From positions 39,182,052 to 39,246,051 of the forward strand of contig OX235274.1 in NCBI GenBank assembly GCA_944472155.2: DNA of 64,000 nucleotides. Reading direction: 5' to 3'. Positions 23,030-34,430 of the stretch are shown here, in pieces. A program made the position numbers and the translations under genes. The stretch's first letter is position 1, and each line of letters begins with the position of its first letter. This stretch comes from Trichobilharzia szidati (Eukaryota > Platyhelminthes > Trematoda > Strigeidida > Schistosomatidae). The notes under the pieces are model-generated. The model was not told the DNA's origin and ran no database searches. It saw nothing but the letters and a program-made list of their open reading frames with translations.

Positions 23030-24355
23030 GATACACTGATAATTTGTAATAACAGTAAGTCTTTTGAAAACTTTGTCACTCTTTTCAATCATATCCATCC
23101 AAATGTCCCAGTGACTTCTGAATTCGAATCGAATAACAAACTCGGTTTCTTGGATATTTCAGTGACTAGGAGAGACAATGGAATGATTAAGCTATCTATA
23201 TTTCATAAGCAGACATAGAATGGACAATATCTTCATTTCACCAGTTTTGTTTTCATCCAGTATAAACATTCCCTTGTGAAAGGTTTGTTTTCAGGGGACC
23301 GCGACACATTGATGGATGAGCTTCGACATATACATTCAGTTTTATCAGGTAATGACTATCCAGAAAACTTTATCACTTGTAACAGCAAGGATAGACCACA
23401 TCTAGAAAAGACAGCTTCTGTACCAAAGAAAGTTATCTTTATTAACCTACTATTCAAGGGTGATCAAATTATGCAGTTGACAGCTCAAAGACTTCGGTCA
23501 GACATCAAACGCACATTCCACGCCGCATCTCTTTCTCATTTGCCGAACATTTTCGATCCCTGTACCTACGATTAAAGGACGAAGTTCTACGCATTCCATT
23601 TGAAATGGTATGAAGTTGCGGTGGCAAATAAATGGGCAGAACCAATAGAATGTCCCAATCTAGTTGAAAAGAACATGTTCCAAAATGTTTATTAAAACAC
23701 ATAGAAAATCTCAATGCAATTAATCTGCACAGAAATCCATCATCATCATCCAATTCAAAGCACTTATAAATGTCAGGTCACAAAATCAATATTAATAACT
23801 GTTTCACAATTATTCCACATACCTCTAATTCAAGGTTATTGAAGTTGATTGTGGTGGAAGCACTTTGGATTAATCACATACAGCCTAAATTATGTGCACA
23901 AGAAACAGTAGACTTCAACCTTCTCGCCTACCATGGACTACTTGACCTATGTAAAAATTTGATCGGTCATTAGTATGCACTTTTGTTTTATATAACTGAG
24001 TAATTGTCAGGCCTTCTATTTTACTATTATTGTGAACCATTTTAGTTGTAAAGCCATAGTAGAAAAACTACTAAATGACGATATCATCTCACGAAATCTG
24101 TCTTTTAGATGCCTTATTCATAAATCTATGTAAATTACAGTAAAGCCTGAAGATCTAATTGAAAACAATGTTGTTCGCTTGTATGTCTTGTTCTAATATT
24201 AATTATGGGAATATTTAAAGATTTCTTAATTTTTCTAGCTGACGATTAGTCATCAGGTTTCACTGAAATCATGTTTCATACAACAAATACTGGAAGTCAT
24301 GTAATCATTATTTAAGTGTGCTGCACTGGTGCAAGTTTCAGGCAGTGGGATGTAT

Positions 24356-24402
24356 ATACAAATATATATATATATATATATATGAATATATATATATATA
24401 AA
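24356..24402. repeat. (TA)n microsatellite
   Basis: Nearly uninterrupted TA dinucleotides with one gaatat interruption. Confidence 0.95.
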
Positions 24403-24484
24403 CCACTCGTGTAGTTCAGGCCCCTTTCTATCAATTTACCTATGGTGTTACCTAGTGAATTATGTTGAAATTCAAGCTCTGATT

Positions 24485-24809
24485 AATACAAGTCACTATT
24501 GTTATTATTGTGTCTTTTAACACATAGACGAACACAGGGCTTCAGCCACATGTCTCCATTGCGTTCAGCTCTCTGGAGACCTGTTCACCTAGCTCTACGT
24601 CTGCCCACATGCTTTTATCTCCTCTTCACATGATCTCCTGCATGTCACCCTCACACTGACGACCAACTCGCCGCTTCCCATTCCGTTGAGTTCCACTCAA
24701 GCAAAGGCCTAGTGTGTGATGTCACTCACTTGACGGTTTGTTTTCTCAAAGTATGACCAATCCACCTCCATATTTTCATGCATATTCGTTGCACAATACA
24801 AGTCACTAT
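24485..24809 (-). mobile_element. RTE-clade LINE, 3' fragment F with TSD
   Basis: About 295 bp of subfamily-1 3' end on the minus strand (24500-24794), starting at a gttattattg tail. It is bounded by aatacaagtcactat at 24485-24499 and again at 24795-24809, a 15-bp target-site duplication (the first three bases could belong to the element). Extreme 5' truncation. Confidence 0.92.
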
Positions 24810-25189
24810 GCTATTTAATTTGACTGAGATACACAATAAATTATGGTTGTTTCTAAAATAAATAAAAAACACTATGGCTGTTTTCTATGCTCTTATAAAA
24901 TAACTATGTGCTCTAAACTGCTGTTTTGTATTTGTTTGTGTGTTTAACGTTACAATGTTTTAATCCATTGAAGACGCGTATTAAAAGTTTAATGACTGAT
25001 TAATGAACAAAGAAAATGTTTTTCCAATGAATTCGTCACCAGATTCTGCATTTGTATGACCATAATAGTAAAGAATTGTAGTTATTACAAAACATTCGTG
25101 TTTTAAATTACATTGAATCCGTAATATCGTTGGGTTACAGTTCAGAACCATCGGTAAGAGAGAGAGATAATATGCACAAATATATTATG
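24810..25189. other. AT-rich spacer
   Basis: No gene or shared repeat identified. Confidence 0.4.
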
Positions 25190-25776
25190 ATTATTATTGT
25201 TTCCTTTAATTCCTACAGGAACATAGGGCTTCAGCCATGCGTCTCCATTGCGTTCGGTTCTCATCTAGAGTCTTCACATGGCTACAGGTCTGCCTACATG
25301 CTTTCATCTCCTCTTCAAATGACCTCCTCCAAGTCACCCTTGAACGACCAAATCGCCGCTTCCCTTTCAGGTTCCACTGAAGGGCTTGTCTAGTGATGTC
25401 ACTTGATGGTTTCCTCAGAGTATGGCCAATCCACCTCCATTTCCTCCTGCTTATTTGTCGCACAATCGGTTCCTGGTTGGTTCACTCCCAGAGATCACTC
25501 CCTGTTACTGATCTTTTCTGGCCGGCTATCTGATCTTGAGTATTGAGCGAAGGCAGCTGTTGATGAAGGTCTGTATTTTGTTCGAAGTGCTCTTTATGAC
25601 ACGTTGGCCAGATCTCTGATCCGTGTAGTAAGTAGCACTGACTTCACATTGGAGTTGGAAATCCGGATCTTATTTTACATGCTGAGTGCTGTTGACCTCC
25701 ACACAGACTTGAGAGTAGTGAAAGCTTGTCTTGCTTTCCCGATCCTTGCTTTGATATCCTCGTCAGTTCCGCCTGT
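25190..25776 (-). mobile_element. RTE-clade LINE, 3' fragment G
   Basis: Subfamily-1 copy. The 25463-25206 frame (complement) reads [20 protein letters not shown] and later GRSRVTWRRSFEEEMKACRQ, the conserved RTE C-terminal zinc-knuckle-free tail with a TWRRS..EE pattern. It ends abruptly at 25776, where an unrelated duplicated segment begins. Confidence 0.9.
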
Positions 25777-26046
25777 GGGATTTTATAACTCTACAAATTT
25801 ACACGGCTGATAACTGTTAAGGGACCTAAAGATTCTAGCAAGTTCACCGTTATCCCAGACGATTTAAAATATCCAGCAAAGGAATTGTACAACACTCTAC
25901 TTTCATCTCCAGACACTCAAGTAAATCTAATAACTGTTAATTATAATAGCAATAACATTAGTAAATATTATTGTTCCCGTATGTTCTGAGCGGGACATTG
26001 GGTTTTAAAAGCGCGTTTCCATTTTGTCCAGTTTATCTGGCCTCGA
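25777..26046 (+). repeat. Duplicated segment, copy 1, with possible coding block
   Basis: About 270 bp shared with 28435-28705 at roughly 90% by eye. One plus-strand frame stays open after a stop at 25790 for about 60 codons: LITVKGPKDSSKFTVIPDDL, then KYPAKELYNTLLSSPDTQVN. The right portion (from about 26003) is a short diverged RTE 3' end (gacattgggttttaaaa). I do not recognise the peptide. It could be a captured exon or part of an unknown element. Confidence 0.7.
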
Positions 26047-26259
26047 GATTGCACAAAAATAACACTAAGCTAAATATCAGAGAGATTAAGGGAAATAATA
26101 ATACAGAGCTTTATGAATTTATAGATTCAACAGCAGTCCATGGTAGCAATAGTAAATTACACTTACCACTACTGTTTAGGGTGTTCGATATCTAGAGGTC
26201 TTCGGTAGTTTATTCGATACCCGATAGATGATAGAGAAAGACTCTTCAAAGGTAGCTAC

Positions 26260-27440
26260 CTGTGTGGCCGGTTTGGACGAGGTGATCAAACATAGAATTG
26301 TTGACATTTTTGAGTACACCTTTATTTAATCACACTGGTACGTATTCCCGAGCACTAAAATTCAGGTTCCTTAGAGCAGAGACCGATATAACTAGCTCCA
26401 CAGGAACAGTTGAATTGATAGACATAGTTAGAGGTGATTAACCTAGTTAACTTCATGTTTCAGTTTCAGAATAACAATGAGTTATGTGGAAAATCAAAGC
26501 TGCAGCTTACCGGCATTAGGCGTTCTTTGAATCTCGATTTCCCCAACTAGCTGGTTATTCCTTCAAGTAAGATGTCACCTTTAAATTGCAGTTGTATATA
26601 TAGAGGTTCCCTTTCAACAGATACAGACAGCTGATGGTCTCCACTAAAAAAGTTTCCTACTGGAAAGGGAAAAAGCTGGTAAAATGTGTATACTGACTAG
26701 TCCAAGTACCTTATGTATGCAAATCCCTTTTTATGCTACCGTCTGATCTTCTTGTCGCTAGGACTTGTTAAAAGACAGTTTTACTTTGGGATTCTTTTTT
26801 ACACGTGAATTTGATAGCTAGATGTACTTCGATTGAACACTAGTAACTAGTGTGATGTGTCTAGTTCTTTGTTCGGTGCAAACTGAATTCTATCAGTCAA
26901 GTTTGCAATGTGGCCACCATTCTAAGTAGCTGGTCATCACGGTGCATCAGCCTGCACCAAACAAAGGACTAGACAAATCATACTAGTTACTAGTTCCAAA
27001 CGAAGTATTCACTACAGTCCCACAGGAGGTCAGTCGCGAGCCCAAAAAGCTTAGTGGCAACGTCTCTGATTGCATCACTAGGTGATGCAGGAGGAACATG
27101 AGTTCCTTAAAGGTTTCAGATACGTCTTGCTAACTGGTGAGTGCTAGCTAGCACGAAACCTTGGTCGAAGGCTTCCTGTGGCCGATTACTCCCAACCATC
27201 TAATAGATATAGTTCATTGAAGTGAGGTATTATTGAGTACCTACCCAAATCATTTACACAAAGGATGAAGGCATCGTCCATATACTGACAATAAAATGAG
27301 GATTTTCTGATAAGTTTATTCAGAAGACCTGTTTCACTGAGAAAGATATCTACTAACATAGGACCCAGCGGGGAGCTTATTGCCATGCCATCCACTTGTC
27401 TGTAGAGTTCATTGTCAAATTTAAAATTCACGATCACGTA
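26260..27440 (-). pseudogene. Penelope-like element interrupted by SINE-C
   Basis: Minus-strand PLE. 27440-27186 reads the RT segment: FKFDNELYRQVDGMAISSPL, LVDIFLSETG, and the catalytic QYMDDAFILCVNDLG. The reading is interrupted at about 27184 by SINE-C sequence. It resumes at about 26700 with the linker (PLYIQLQFKGD) and a degenerate GIY-YIG (YVYQFNCSCGASYIGL near 26430-26370), ending near 26260. Stops occur in the second part. Confidence 0.82.
26836..27184. mobile_element. SINE-C fragments in inverted arrangement
   Basis: 26836-26945 is a SINE-C tail on the minus strand, with the cactagtaactagtg palindrome and tttgcaatgtggccacca. 26946-26997 is a tail on the plus strand (ctgcaccaaacaaaggacta, then catactagttactagttcc). 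27035-27184 is a plus-strand tRNA-like head and body (agcttagtggcaacgtctct, atgagttccttaaaggtttc, gctagcacgaaacctt). The two tails form a foldback. The block sits inside a PLE. Confidence 0.7.
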
Positions 27441-28434
27441 TATTTTAGTGTCAATTGTTTAAGAATTTCTACACAAACTTTTCAGTATTTTCACCTCCCA
27501 TGTAAAGAAAAAGGCAAAAATCACGTTCTAGACGATAATAGAGTTTCACAGGAAATTTTATTAAACAAAAACCATGAAATCTCTATCACAGAAATATCTG
27601 TTACCAATATTAAGCAGTCAATTATACCCATGTTTATTTGGATCTTGTCATGAACAAAGAAACAACAACCAAAGTAAATACAATTCCCACATGTTTACAC
27701 GCTTTATTTTAAGATACGTATATATATATATATATATACTCTATCAGCAAGACAGGTTTAAGAATATATAAGCATTAACCTGCTTTTTCTATTGACATTT
27801 AGAAATGTGATTAGCGAAATCCATAGTGTGGATTAAACTGAAGGGATCAAATGTATGACAGCATAAATCTTGTAGAAGATTTCTTTGTCAGCCAATTCGA
27901 AGGCTAATCAATGATGAAGAGACGTCTAATAAACTCAGTTTTACAGGACAAAGGAACGAAGTTCACAATAAAAAAGCCTTAATTTTCTTAAAACGAATTC
28001 TGTTTAAAAGTAGATCAACTCAACAAACAATGAGTCCTTCGATAGCTTGCATTTCTTTTCGCTGCAACAGAAAATTAATCATTGTGATGATAAATGTCGT
28101 GCCTTTAAAAATCGTGAAGTGCTCTTAATAGACCACACTCCAGTTTCTGTCACAATAGCACTCATTTATAATCTTTTTTCTGTGCCGCTAGATCTCAATT
28201 CTTCAGTTACAAACTTGCTACAACCTCGCACTTTACGTCCTGCTCTTCTTCAACTTTATAAATATTTTTCAAACCTGGTTGACATGCCTCATTCACAAAG
28301 AACGACTTGACAATTTTATAATTTATATTCTGATGTAAGACTGATATCCACTGTTTCGCTTCTATAATGGAGAGATGTTTTGAAGTATTTAATATCAGGA
28401 CTATGTGATTGAGACTACAATCTCTGGGTAAAAC
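27441..28434. other. AT-rich region without recognised gene
   Basis: Includes a (TA)n run at about 27719-27738. Open frames at 27396-27653 and 28047-28310 show ordinary-looking amino-acid composition but no domain I recognise. Their function is unknown and they may be chance frames. Confidence 0.35.
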
Positions 28435-28705
28435 AGGATTTTATAAGTCTGCAAATTTACATGGCTGATAACTGTTAAGGGACTTAAAGATTCTAGTAAG
28501 TTCACCGGCATTCCAGACGATTTAAAATATCCAGCAAAAGAATTGTACAACACTCTATTTTCATCTCCAGACACTTAAGCGAATCTAATAACTGTTAATA
28601 ATAATAGTAATAACATTAGTAAATATTATTATTCCCGTATGTTCTGAGTGAGACATTGGGTTTAAGCAGTGCATCTCCATTTTGTCCAGTTTATCTGTCC
28701 CGGAG
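28435..28705 (+). repeat. Duplicated segment, copy 2
   Basis: Second copy of 25777-26046. The same frame reads LITVKGLKDSSKFTGIPDDL, then KYPAKELYNTLFSSPDT before a stop. Differences include P/L, V/G and L/F replacements plus silent changes (AGC/AGT, AAG/AAA). Its right end merges into RTE copy H; here the RTE is long, whereas in copy 1 it is cut after about 40 bp. Confidence 0.7.
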
Positions 28706-29920
28706 ATCTCCTACTCATAAGGCCTCCTCCATGCAATCCTCAAACAGAAGCCCAAATTTTCTTTTACAATTTAAGTACCTCTAAAGGGCTGGTCTGTCCC
28801 GCTATGTGACTGGACAGTCTCCTTAACGTGTGCCCTATCCATCTCCATTTTCTTCAGCATATTTCCCTACCAGCAGGCTCTTCATTGGTTCATTCATAGA
28901 GTTTCATGATGGTTAGTCCTTTCTGGACTCTTGATCTTCGGTGTGTAGCCAGAAAAGACAGTTGTTGGTAAAAGTCTGCAGCAGGCTGATGGAAATACTT
29001 TTGTGGCGTTCACTGCAAGTCCCTAGCCCATAAAGAACTGACTTGACATTGATGCTGAAAATCCGGATTTTATTCTTTATTCTAACTGAGTGCAGAAGAT
29101 TTCAAAACTGATTTCAGAATGAGTGCGTATGTCTTGCCCTACCGATTATTGTCTCAACACCCTAATCCATGCTGTCGCCTGTAGTTTGGAGGATGATGCC
29201 TAGATAAGTAAAGAATTTAGCCTCTTTCAAATTTATTCCATTGATGGCGATTGTCTTCTTGTTATCTTCCTTACCTCCGTCTTCTTTATGTTTCTTTGAA
29301 GACCTGTACTCACTGCCAGGCTCTCCGACAACTTGCTGATTTTCCCCTACTTGTCTTCGAATTTGTGTGATTTTGGAAATAGGTCATCTGCGAAGTAAAA
29401 ATCACCTAGAGTCTTCTTATCAGTCCTGTCCCCTCCCTCCCAGTGCATGGGCTAACACCAAATCCTGTTCGGCACGATTAGGAATATCATTGGTGATAAT
29501 AAACGGTCTTGTGTTACTCCTATCTTCACTTCAATAGAATCCTCCGCTGATATCCATTGTGAATCACTTGGCACATGTCACTGTCATATGGGTGTTGAAT
29601 AAGGTTGATAACTATTTGAGGCACTGAAATCCGTAGTGTTGAAATAGTTTCCAAATTACTTCGTGGTCAGTGCTGTTGAGCACCTTTTCAAGATTGAACA
29701 GGTTTATATGGAGAATTGACTGCCATTCTATACCTTGTTCGGTGATGATGCGTAGAGTTTTCATTTGATTAGCACACGACTTACTTTTCTTAAATCTAGC
29801 TTGTTCTGGCCGGAGTTCTGCATCCAGAGTATCTTTTATTCTGTTCAGGATAACAGGGCATAGACAAGAGAATATCCTCTGTGGTCTCCAGGTCCGTTTC
29901 CAATGATTTCGCAGGAATAA
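28640..29920 (-). mobile_element. RTE-clade LINE, old diverged copy H
   Basis: Minus-strand RTE with heavy decay. The 3' end starts beside attattattcccg and gacattgggttt. The catalytic motif survives as DFYFADDLFP (about 29380-29400). C-terminal and motif-B/A regions are recognisable at DNA level up to about 29860 (gttctggccggagttctgca). No long open frame remains. Confidence 0.82.
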
Positions 29921-30727
29921 TTGAATACTTCACACTAAAGTATGATTGAAAATGACTGCGAGAAGAGCATATACTGAATATATTGATTAAATTTCATTGG
30001 AATAGCGTTGAGCTGTAAGTATTCCTGACTTCTTTCATCCTTTGTCTAATGCTTTAATTCTACTCAACGATCCAATCAACGCAGTACTGATAAACAGAAT
30101 TAAATTCAATTGATTTTATAGCTAAAAGACACTTTCATAGGCAACGCATCAAATATCCGTTGTGTTGATTTTATTTGACATAAACCTTTACTGAAAAAGC
30201 AAAAAACAGATACATAGTTTACCCAGTGGACATCATATCATCAAAATGATGTTGTTGTTTTTTTTTAAAAAATTCTAATTTAATAAAACAGGAATTATAC
30301 AGATTGAAATAGACTTTGATGATGTTTCGCGCTTTGTTGAATGTGACTGACTGTATGCATTCCTTGTAGGGCAAAAAAACAAAAGTTATTCCCTGTCAGT
30401 ATACAATATCCATTCTAAAAGACAATATTTATTTATAAGCTTTCAACAGCACAGGCATTAATAACATCAGGTGGCATAAATCACTGTCACGCGCATAGAT
30501 AGTCATGCATAAGAAATTCAATTTATTTCACCTTTATGACTGTGTGTGCATTCATCAAAAAAAATATTTATGTATATCTTTTTGTTTGTCAAATGTTTGA
30601 CGGCATTCGTTTGTGTTTATACATGTATATATGCATATATATATACATATATCATTTTTCAGTGATATTTTCAACAGTTAAATTGCAGAGATTTGATTTA
30701 TATCAAAGAGAGAACTACTGAAAACCA
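29921..30727. other. AT-rich region without recognised gene
   Basis: A TA-rich run at about 30620-30650; nothing else recognised. Confidence 0.4.
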
Positions 30728-30992
30728 GAAAGGAGTATTGCACAGTTGTTTCGTCCTAGTCTGGGACTCTTTAACAGCACTCACTCAGAGGAGTTCGGAC
30801 TCAGGAGCTTCTAGTTAAAAGACAAGACTTACTGGCTTGCCTGTGAATTATAACTTCAACCAGACGCTGTCATCGGTGGCGAATATTTGTCCTCACTGCC
30901 CAGCGGGTGGACTTCACTGGTCACGACTTCTCACTAGAACTCCAGCTAACTTCGTCCTACAGCCAGTTTCTAGCGAGTATGCGATCAATTTT
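30728..30992 (-). mobile_element. SINE-alpha, 5' half copy
   Basis: Minus-strand copy with GAAAC (complement of 30748-30752), cccagactaggac and a decayed core, a poor tRNA head, then the leader sequence. The far right part (complement: agttctagtgagaagtcgtg, then accagtgaagtccacccgct) is the extended 5' leader also seen in the 42172-42552 copy. The 3' body beyond the hammerhead is missing. Confidence 0.7.
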
Positions 30993-32094
30993 CAAGATTT
31001 AGTTCCAGTGATAACCAGAGATGTAAAAAACCATAAGATTACCCTTTCAAATTAATTTTATGGTAGTAATTCTACTGTTAACATATTCCTTTAAAATGTT
31101 TTGTGTTAGTTTCTAAAAAAGACTGTAAGGATGAGTTGTGATGTAACTTGTGATGATGTAGCTGGCTTCCTAGAAAACGCTGTGCAATTCTTCAACGCAA
31201 TGAAGATATGCTTCAGACTATTGATTTATATGTAAATCCTGTATGGTGACAAAAAAGGAACTAAATACACCATATGTTCTAATATTGTCTGAAATAAAGC
31301 TTTATAATTGTCATTATTTTTACCGTTATCTCAAATCTAGCCTAAGATACAATAAATATTCACCATAAAGTATACAAGGATCACTGTTTGAAAGCTGATT
31401 CTTTTGCGTATTACCATTCCTGCAGTTCGTTGGCACTATCTGTCAAAAATGATGGATAGCTATGGAATCACCATTATGGAGGCGTGACTGCTGGATCGGT
31501 GATTTAGCGGCTAGAATCAACTGTGACTGCTCTAATCAAACATAAAAGCCGAAATGAATACACTGACAATGCTTCCGTGATTCTTGTAGTGAAAAAAGTG
31601 CAAATGACACATTGAAGTGATAGATGACGCATCCAGCTTTCGATAGGAATATGACCGGTAGTACGGTTGATGAGACAGACGTAAGTAATATGAAATCACT
31701 TTTTGGATTCTAATACTGATCTCTACCAAACAGACAGCAAAGTGTCTGACAGTCAGTTCGATTATTGTGATGCCATAAAAGTGAGCTGACCAACAGAACT
31801 GAAACTTGATTTTCACTATTACCTTTGGTCGTATTCAGTCTGATATAAGAAGGGACAAATCTAGGAAGCATAAAACTAATTTCTGAAGTAAAAATAGGAT
31901 TTGGAAGATATGATAAGGTATAATCTCACTGTAGAACAATCTTATCTGATAAAATCAAAAAGTGACGTTGGTATTATCTACTAATGCCATTTCGAGTACT
32001 ACATATTCTGCGTGTGCCTGGGTGCATTAGGATTGTCAAACAAAAATCTAAAAACATTGGTGAGGGTTATTGCTCACGCCATCAAAATGTTTCA
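30993..32094. other. Region without recognised gene
   Basis: A 94-codon minus-strand open frame (31532-31816) has no recognised domain. No repeat shared with the rest of the window was found. Confidence 0.35.
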
Positions 32095-33610
32095 AAAATG
32101 AGGTGAATAACCGAATTGTAATTAAGGGATGGTGAAGATTGGTAAGTATTGAGAAGGGTTGTGCAATATGAATGACTCCCATAAAAATAGAGTGTTAATG
32201 AAAGATCATGGAGACAAATGACCGAAATAAATTATGTAATAGATTATTATTATTATTGTTTCCTTTAATTCCTACAGGAACAAAGGACTTCAGCCACATG
32301 TCTCCATTGCGTTCAGTTCTCTGCTAGAGCCTTCACCTGGCTCCATGTCTGCCCACACGTTTTCATCTCCTCTTCACATGACCTCCTCCAAGTCACCCTC
32401 ACACGGACGACCAACTCGCCGCTTCCCTTTCGGGTTCCACTCGAGCGATGGCTTGTCTAGTGATGTCACTTGATGGTTCCCTCAGAGTGTGGCAAATCCA
32501 GCTCCATTTCTTCCTGCCTATTCGTTTCACAATCGGTTCCTAGTTGGTTCGCTGCCAAAAATCCCTGTTGCTGATCTTTTCTGGCCATCTGATCTTGACT
32601 ATTCAGTGAAGACAACTGTTGACGAAGGTTTGTAGTTTGTTTGAGATGCTCTTTATGACGCGCCAAGTCTCTGATCCGTATAGTAGCACTGACTGACTTT
32701 ACATTGGAGTTGAAAATCCGGATCTTATTTTTGATGCTGAGTGTTGTTGACCTCCACACAGACTTGAGAGTAGTGAAAGCTTGTCTCGCTTTTCCGATTC
32801 TTTCTTTGATATCCTCGTCAGTTCCGTCTGTCCGTAGTTGAGACGATGCTTCCCAGGTAGGTTAAAGAGGTCGTTTCTTTCAGGTTCCTTCCATTCATGC
32901 TGATCGTTGTCTGTTGTTGTTGTTCTCGTCCAGGAATCTTGATCACCTATCTCTGTTTTCTCCATGTTCACCTGAAGTCCTATCTTCTCTGGATGCTTCT
33001 TCTGCCAACTTGTTGCTTTTCGCTTGCATATCTTCCAGTTTGTGGGAAATCAGACATATATCATCGGCGAAGTCCAAATCCTCCAAGTTTTTTGTGTGAG
33101 TCCAACTTATGCCTGTTTCCTCATCGCCCGCTGTTTTTCGCATTATCCAATCTACTACACTCAGGAAAATCATTGGCGATAGTAGGCAGCCTTGTCTTCC
33201 TCCTGTCCTCACTTCGAAGGATTCCGTAAGTTTCCCGTTGTGGATTACTTGGCATGCATCATTGTCATACAGCTGTTGGATGAGATGTATAATTGTCGGT
33301 ATGTAGTAGATAGAAAGAGTAAATAAAGGATTAAGAAAAGGGTTGGTTAAGAAAACTATGTTACTAAAAGGTCATCCAAAAAAATTCAAATGCACCTTGT
33401 TAAAAATGCTCTTTTGAATTTTTGTATGAAATTTTAGTGACATTGTTTTTGTAACCAACCCTTTATTTATTCCTTCTACCTATTACATAATTTACTTTGG
33501 ACACTTGTCCCAATGATCTGTCATTAACATCCTACTTTTGTGGGTGTCTTTTACATTACGCAACCATTTTCAGTACTTACCAATCTACACCCCTCCCCAG
33601 TTGTCATTTA
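32095..33610. repeat. Long palindrome of repeat family X, split by an RTE
   Basis: The left arm is 32100-32244 continuing at 33300-33392; the right arm is 33407-33606. The reverse complement of the right arm reads tagattggtaagtactgaaa ... gatgttaatgacagatcat ... aaagtaaattatgtaatagg ... gggttggtta, matching the left arm in order (agattggtaagtattgagaa, gtgttaatgaaagatcatgg, ataaattatgtaatagat, then after the RTE, gggttggtta). Only about 14 bp separate the arms at the centre. RTE copy I landed inside the left arm. Confidence 0.8.
32245..33299 (-). mobile_element. RTE-clade LINE, young copy I in the palindrome
   Basis: Subfamily-1 minus-strand copy with an (ATT)n tail. The frame at 33212-32943 carries RTGGRQGCLLSPMIFLSVVD and an intact catalytic NLEDLDFADDICLISHKLED; downstream frames give KNKIRIFNSNVKSV. 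It starts inside motif B, so it is heavily 5'-truncated. Flanks tatgtaatagat (32233-32244) and tatgtagtagat (33300-33311) form a 12-bp target duplication with one mismatch. Confidence 0.93.
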
Positions 33611-33770
33611 TTCCTCATAATCATATCAAGCCACTAACTTAACTTACACGCTTTGCTTGTAGAAGCCCATTATTTCTTATTCTTCGATTTTAATTGCTAG
33701 TAATATTTCACATCTTTCTGGTTTTGGCGTTTCTATTGCACGTCGTGCTATAAATATGGGAAATATTAAT
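33407..33770 (+). repeat. Repeat family X, copy
   Basis: Beyond the palindrome, 33605-33750 (cctcataatcatatcaagcc ... attatttcttattctt ... gttttggcgtttctattgca) matches 43690-43815 (actcataatcatatcaagtt ... attatttctcatctct). Less closely it matches 51160-51260. The family has no open frame; its association with minus-strand PLE linkers at 35.4 and 51.6 kb suggests PLE 3' sequence. Confidence 0.6.
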
Positions 33771-33877
33771 ATCAGTAAAATTAAGGCATAGAAAATATGG
33801 GAAGTATGACTAACGGTCAAATAAAAGGATAAGAAGTAATATAATCATACAGTTATAGTTATATGAATGCCTTCATA

Positions 33878-34430
33878 TTATTATTATTCCTTCGGGTTCT
33901 GAGTGAAACATAGGGCTTAAACAACATATCTTTCTTCTATTCTCTGCTGCTCTCTATATCTGGATTCATGATTGTCCATTATCTCTCATCTCCTCAACAC
34001 ACGAACTCCTCCATGTCCTCGTTGACCTGACCACCTATTTGTCGCTTCCTATTTGGACTCTACTCGAGCGATGGCTTGCATTGTGCGCGATGTCATTCGA
34101 CAGCCTCCTGAACCTATGCCCGATCCATCTCCACTTTCTCCTACATATTAGTTGAGCAATCGGCTCTTGTTTGTTTTGTTGCCAGCCAGAGATTCTTTCC
34201 GCTAATTCTTTCTGACTGGCCATTTGAGTATGGAGTCAGAGAAGTGGGCAGCTGTTAGTAAAAGGCTGAAATAGCCTGTTGGAAATCGTTTTCGTGTCTG
34301 ACACGCAGTGCAAGTTTCTGACGCGCAAAGAAGAACCGACTGACTTCACATTTGTGCTGAAAATCTGATTCTTGTGGTTTGTGCTGAGTGCAGACGATTT
34401 CCAAACTGGTTTCAAGTTTATTGACTGATG
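33878..34430 (-). mobile_element. RTE-clade LINE, old 3' fragment J
   Basis: Begins at an attattattattcc tail with gagtgaaacatagggcttaa. Contains the C-terminal RTE region: complement frame LICRRKWRWIGHRFRRLSND (34223-34035) and the NLKPVWKSSALSTN block (34481-34236). Diverged and frame-shifted. Confidence 0.85.

Larger units (their letters stand above)
20536..24205 (+). pseudogene. Penelope-like element split by an RTE insertion
   Basis: Plus-strand PLE in two pieces, 20624-21196 and 23018-24205. The first piece encodes the RT fingers/palm: NGLPKIHKPGNPLRPILDMS, LFTNVPRHENV, the GVVMGSPLGLTLADTF block, then RLYAD, where the RTE interrupts. After the insertion the frame resumes as LYADDTLIICNN, LGFLDISVTRRD, the linker (SVLSGNDYPENF, LEKTASVPKKVIFINLLFKG), a broken GIY-YIG region (23580-23690, stops) and a C-terminus near 23770-23975. 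The 3' end near 24205 matches that of the PLE at 19655. A fragment of the same 3' UTR (20540-20623) precedes the RT, like a pseudo-LTR. Confidence 0.9.

Noticed and set aside
28047..28310. Host protein-coding gene (87-codon frame)
   Set aside because: No recognised domain, splice context or repeat conservation; one short frame is expected by chance in this length of sequence.
25777..28705. LTR pair of an LTR retrotransposon
   Set aside because: The two 270-bp copies lie 2.7 kb apart in direct orientation, but no gag, protease, integrase, primer-binding site or polypurine tract is visible, and a PLE and RTE lie between them.
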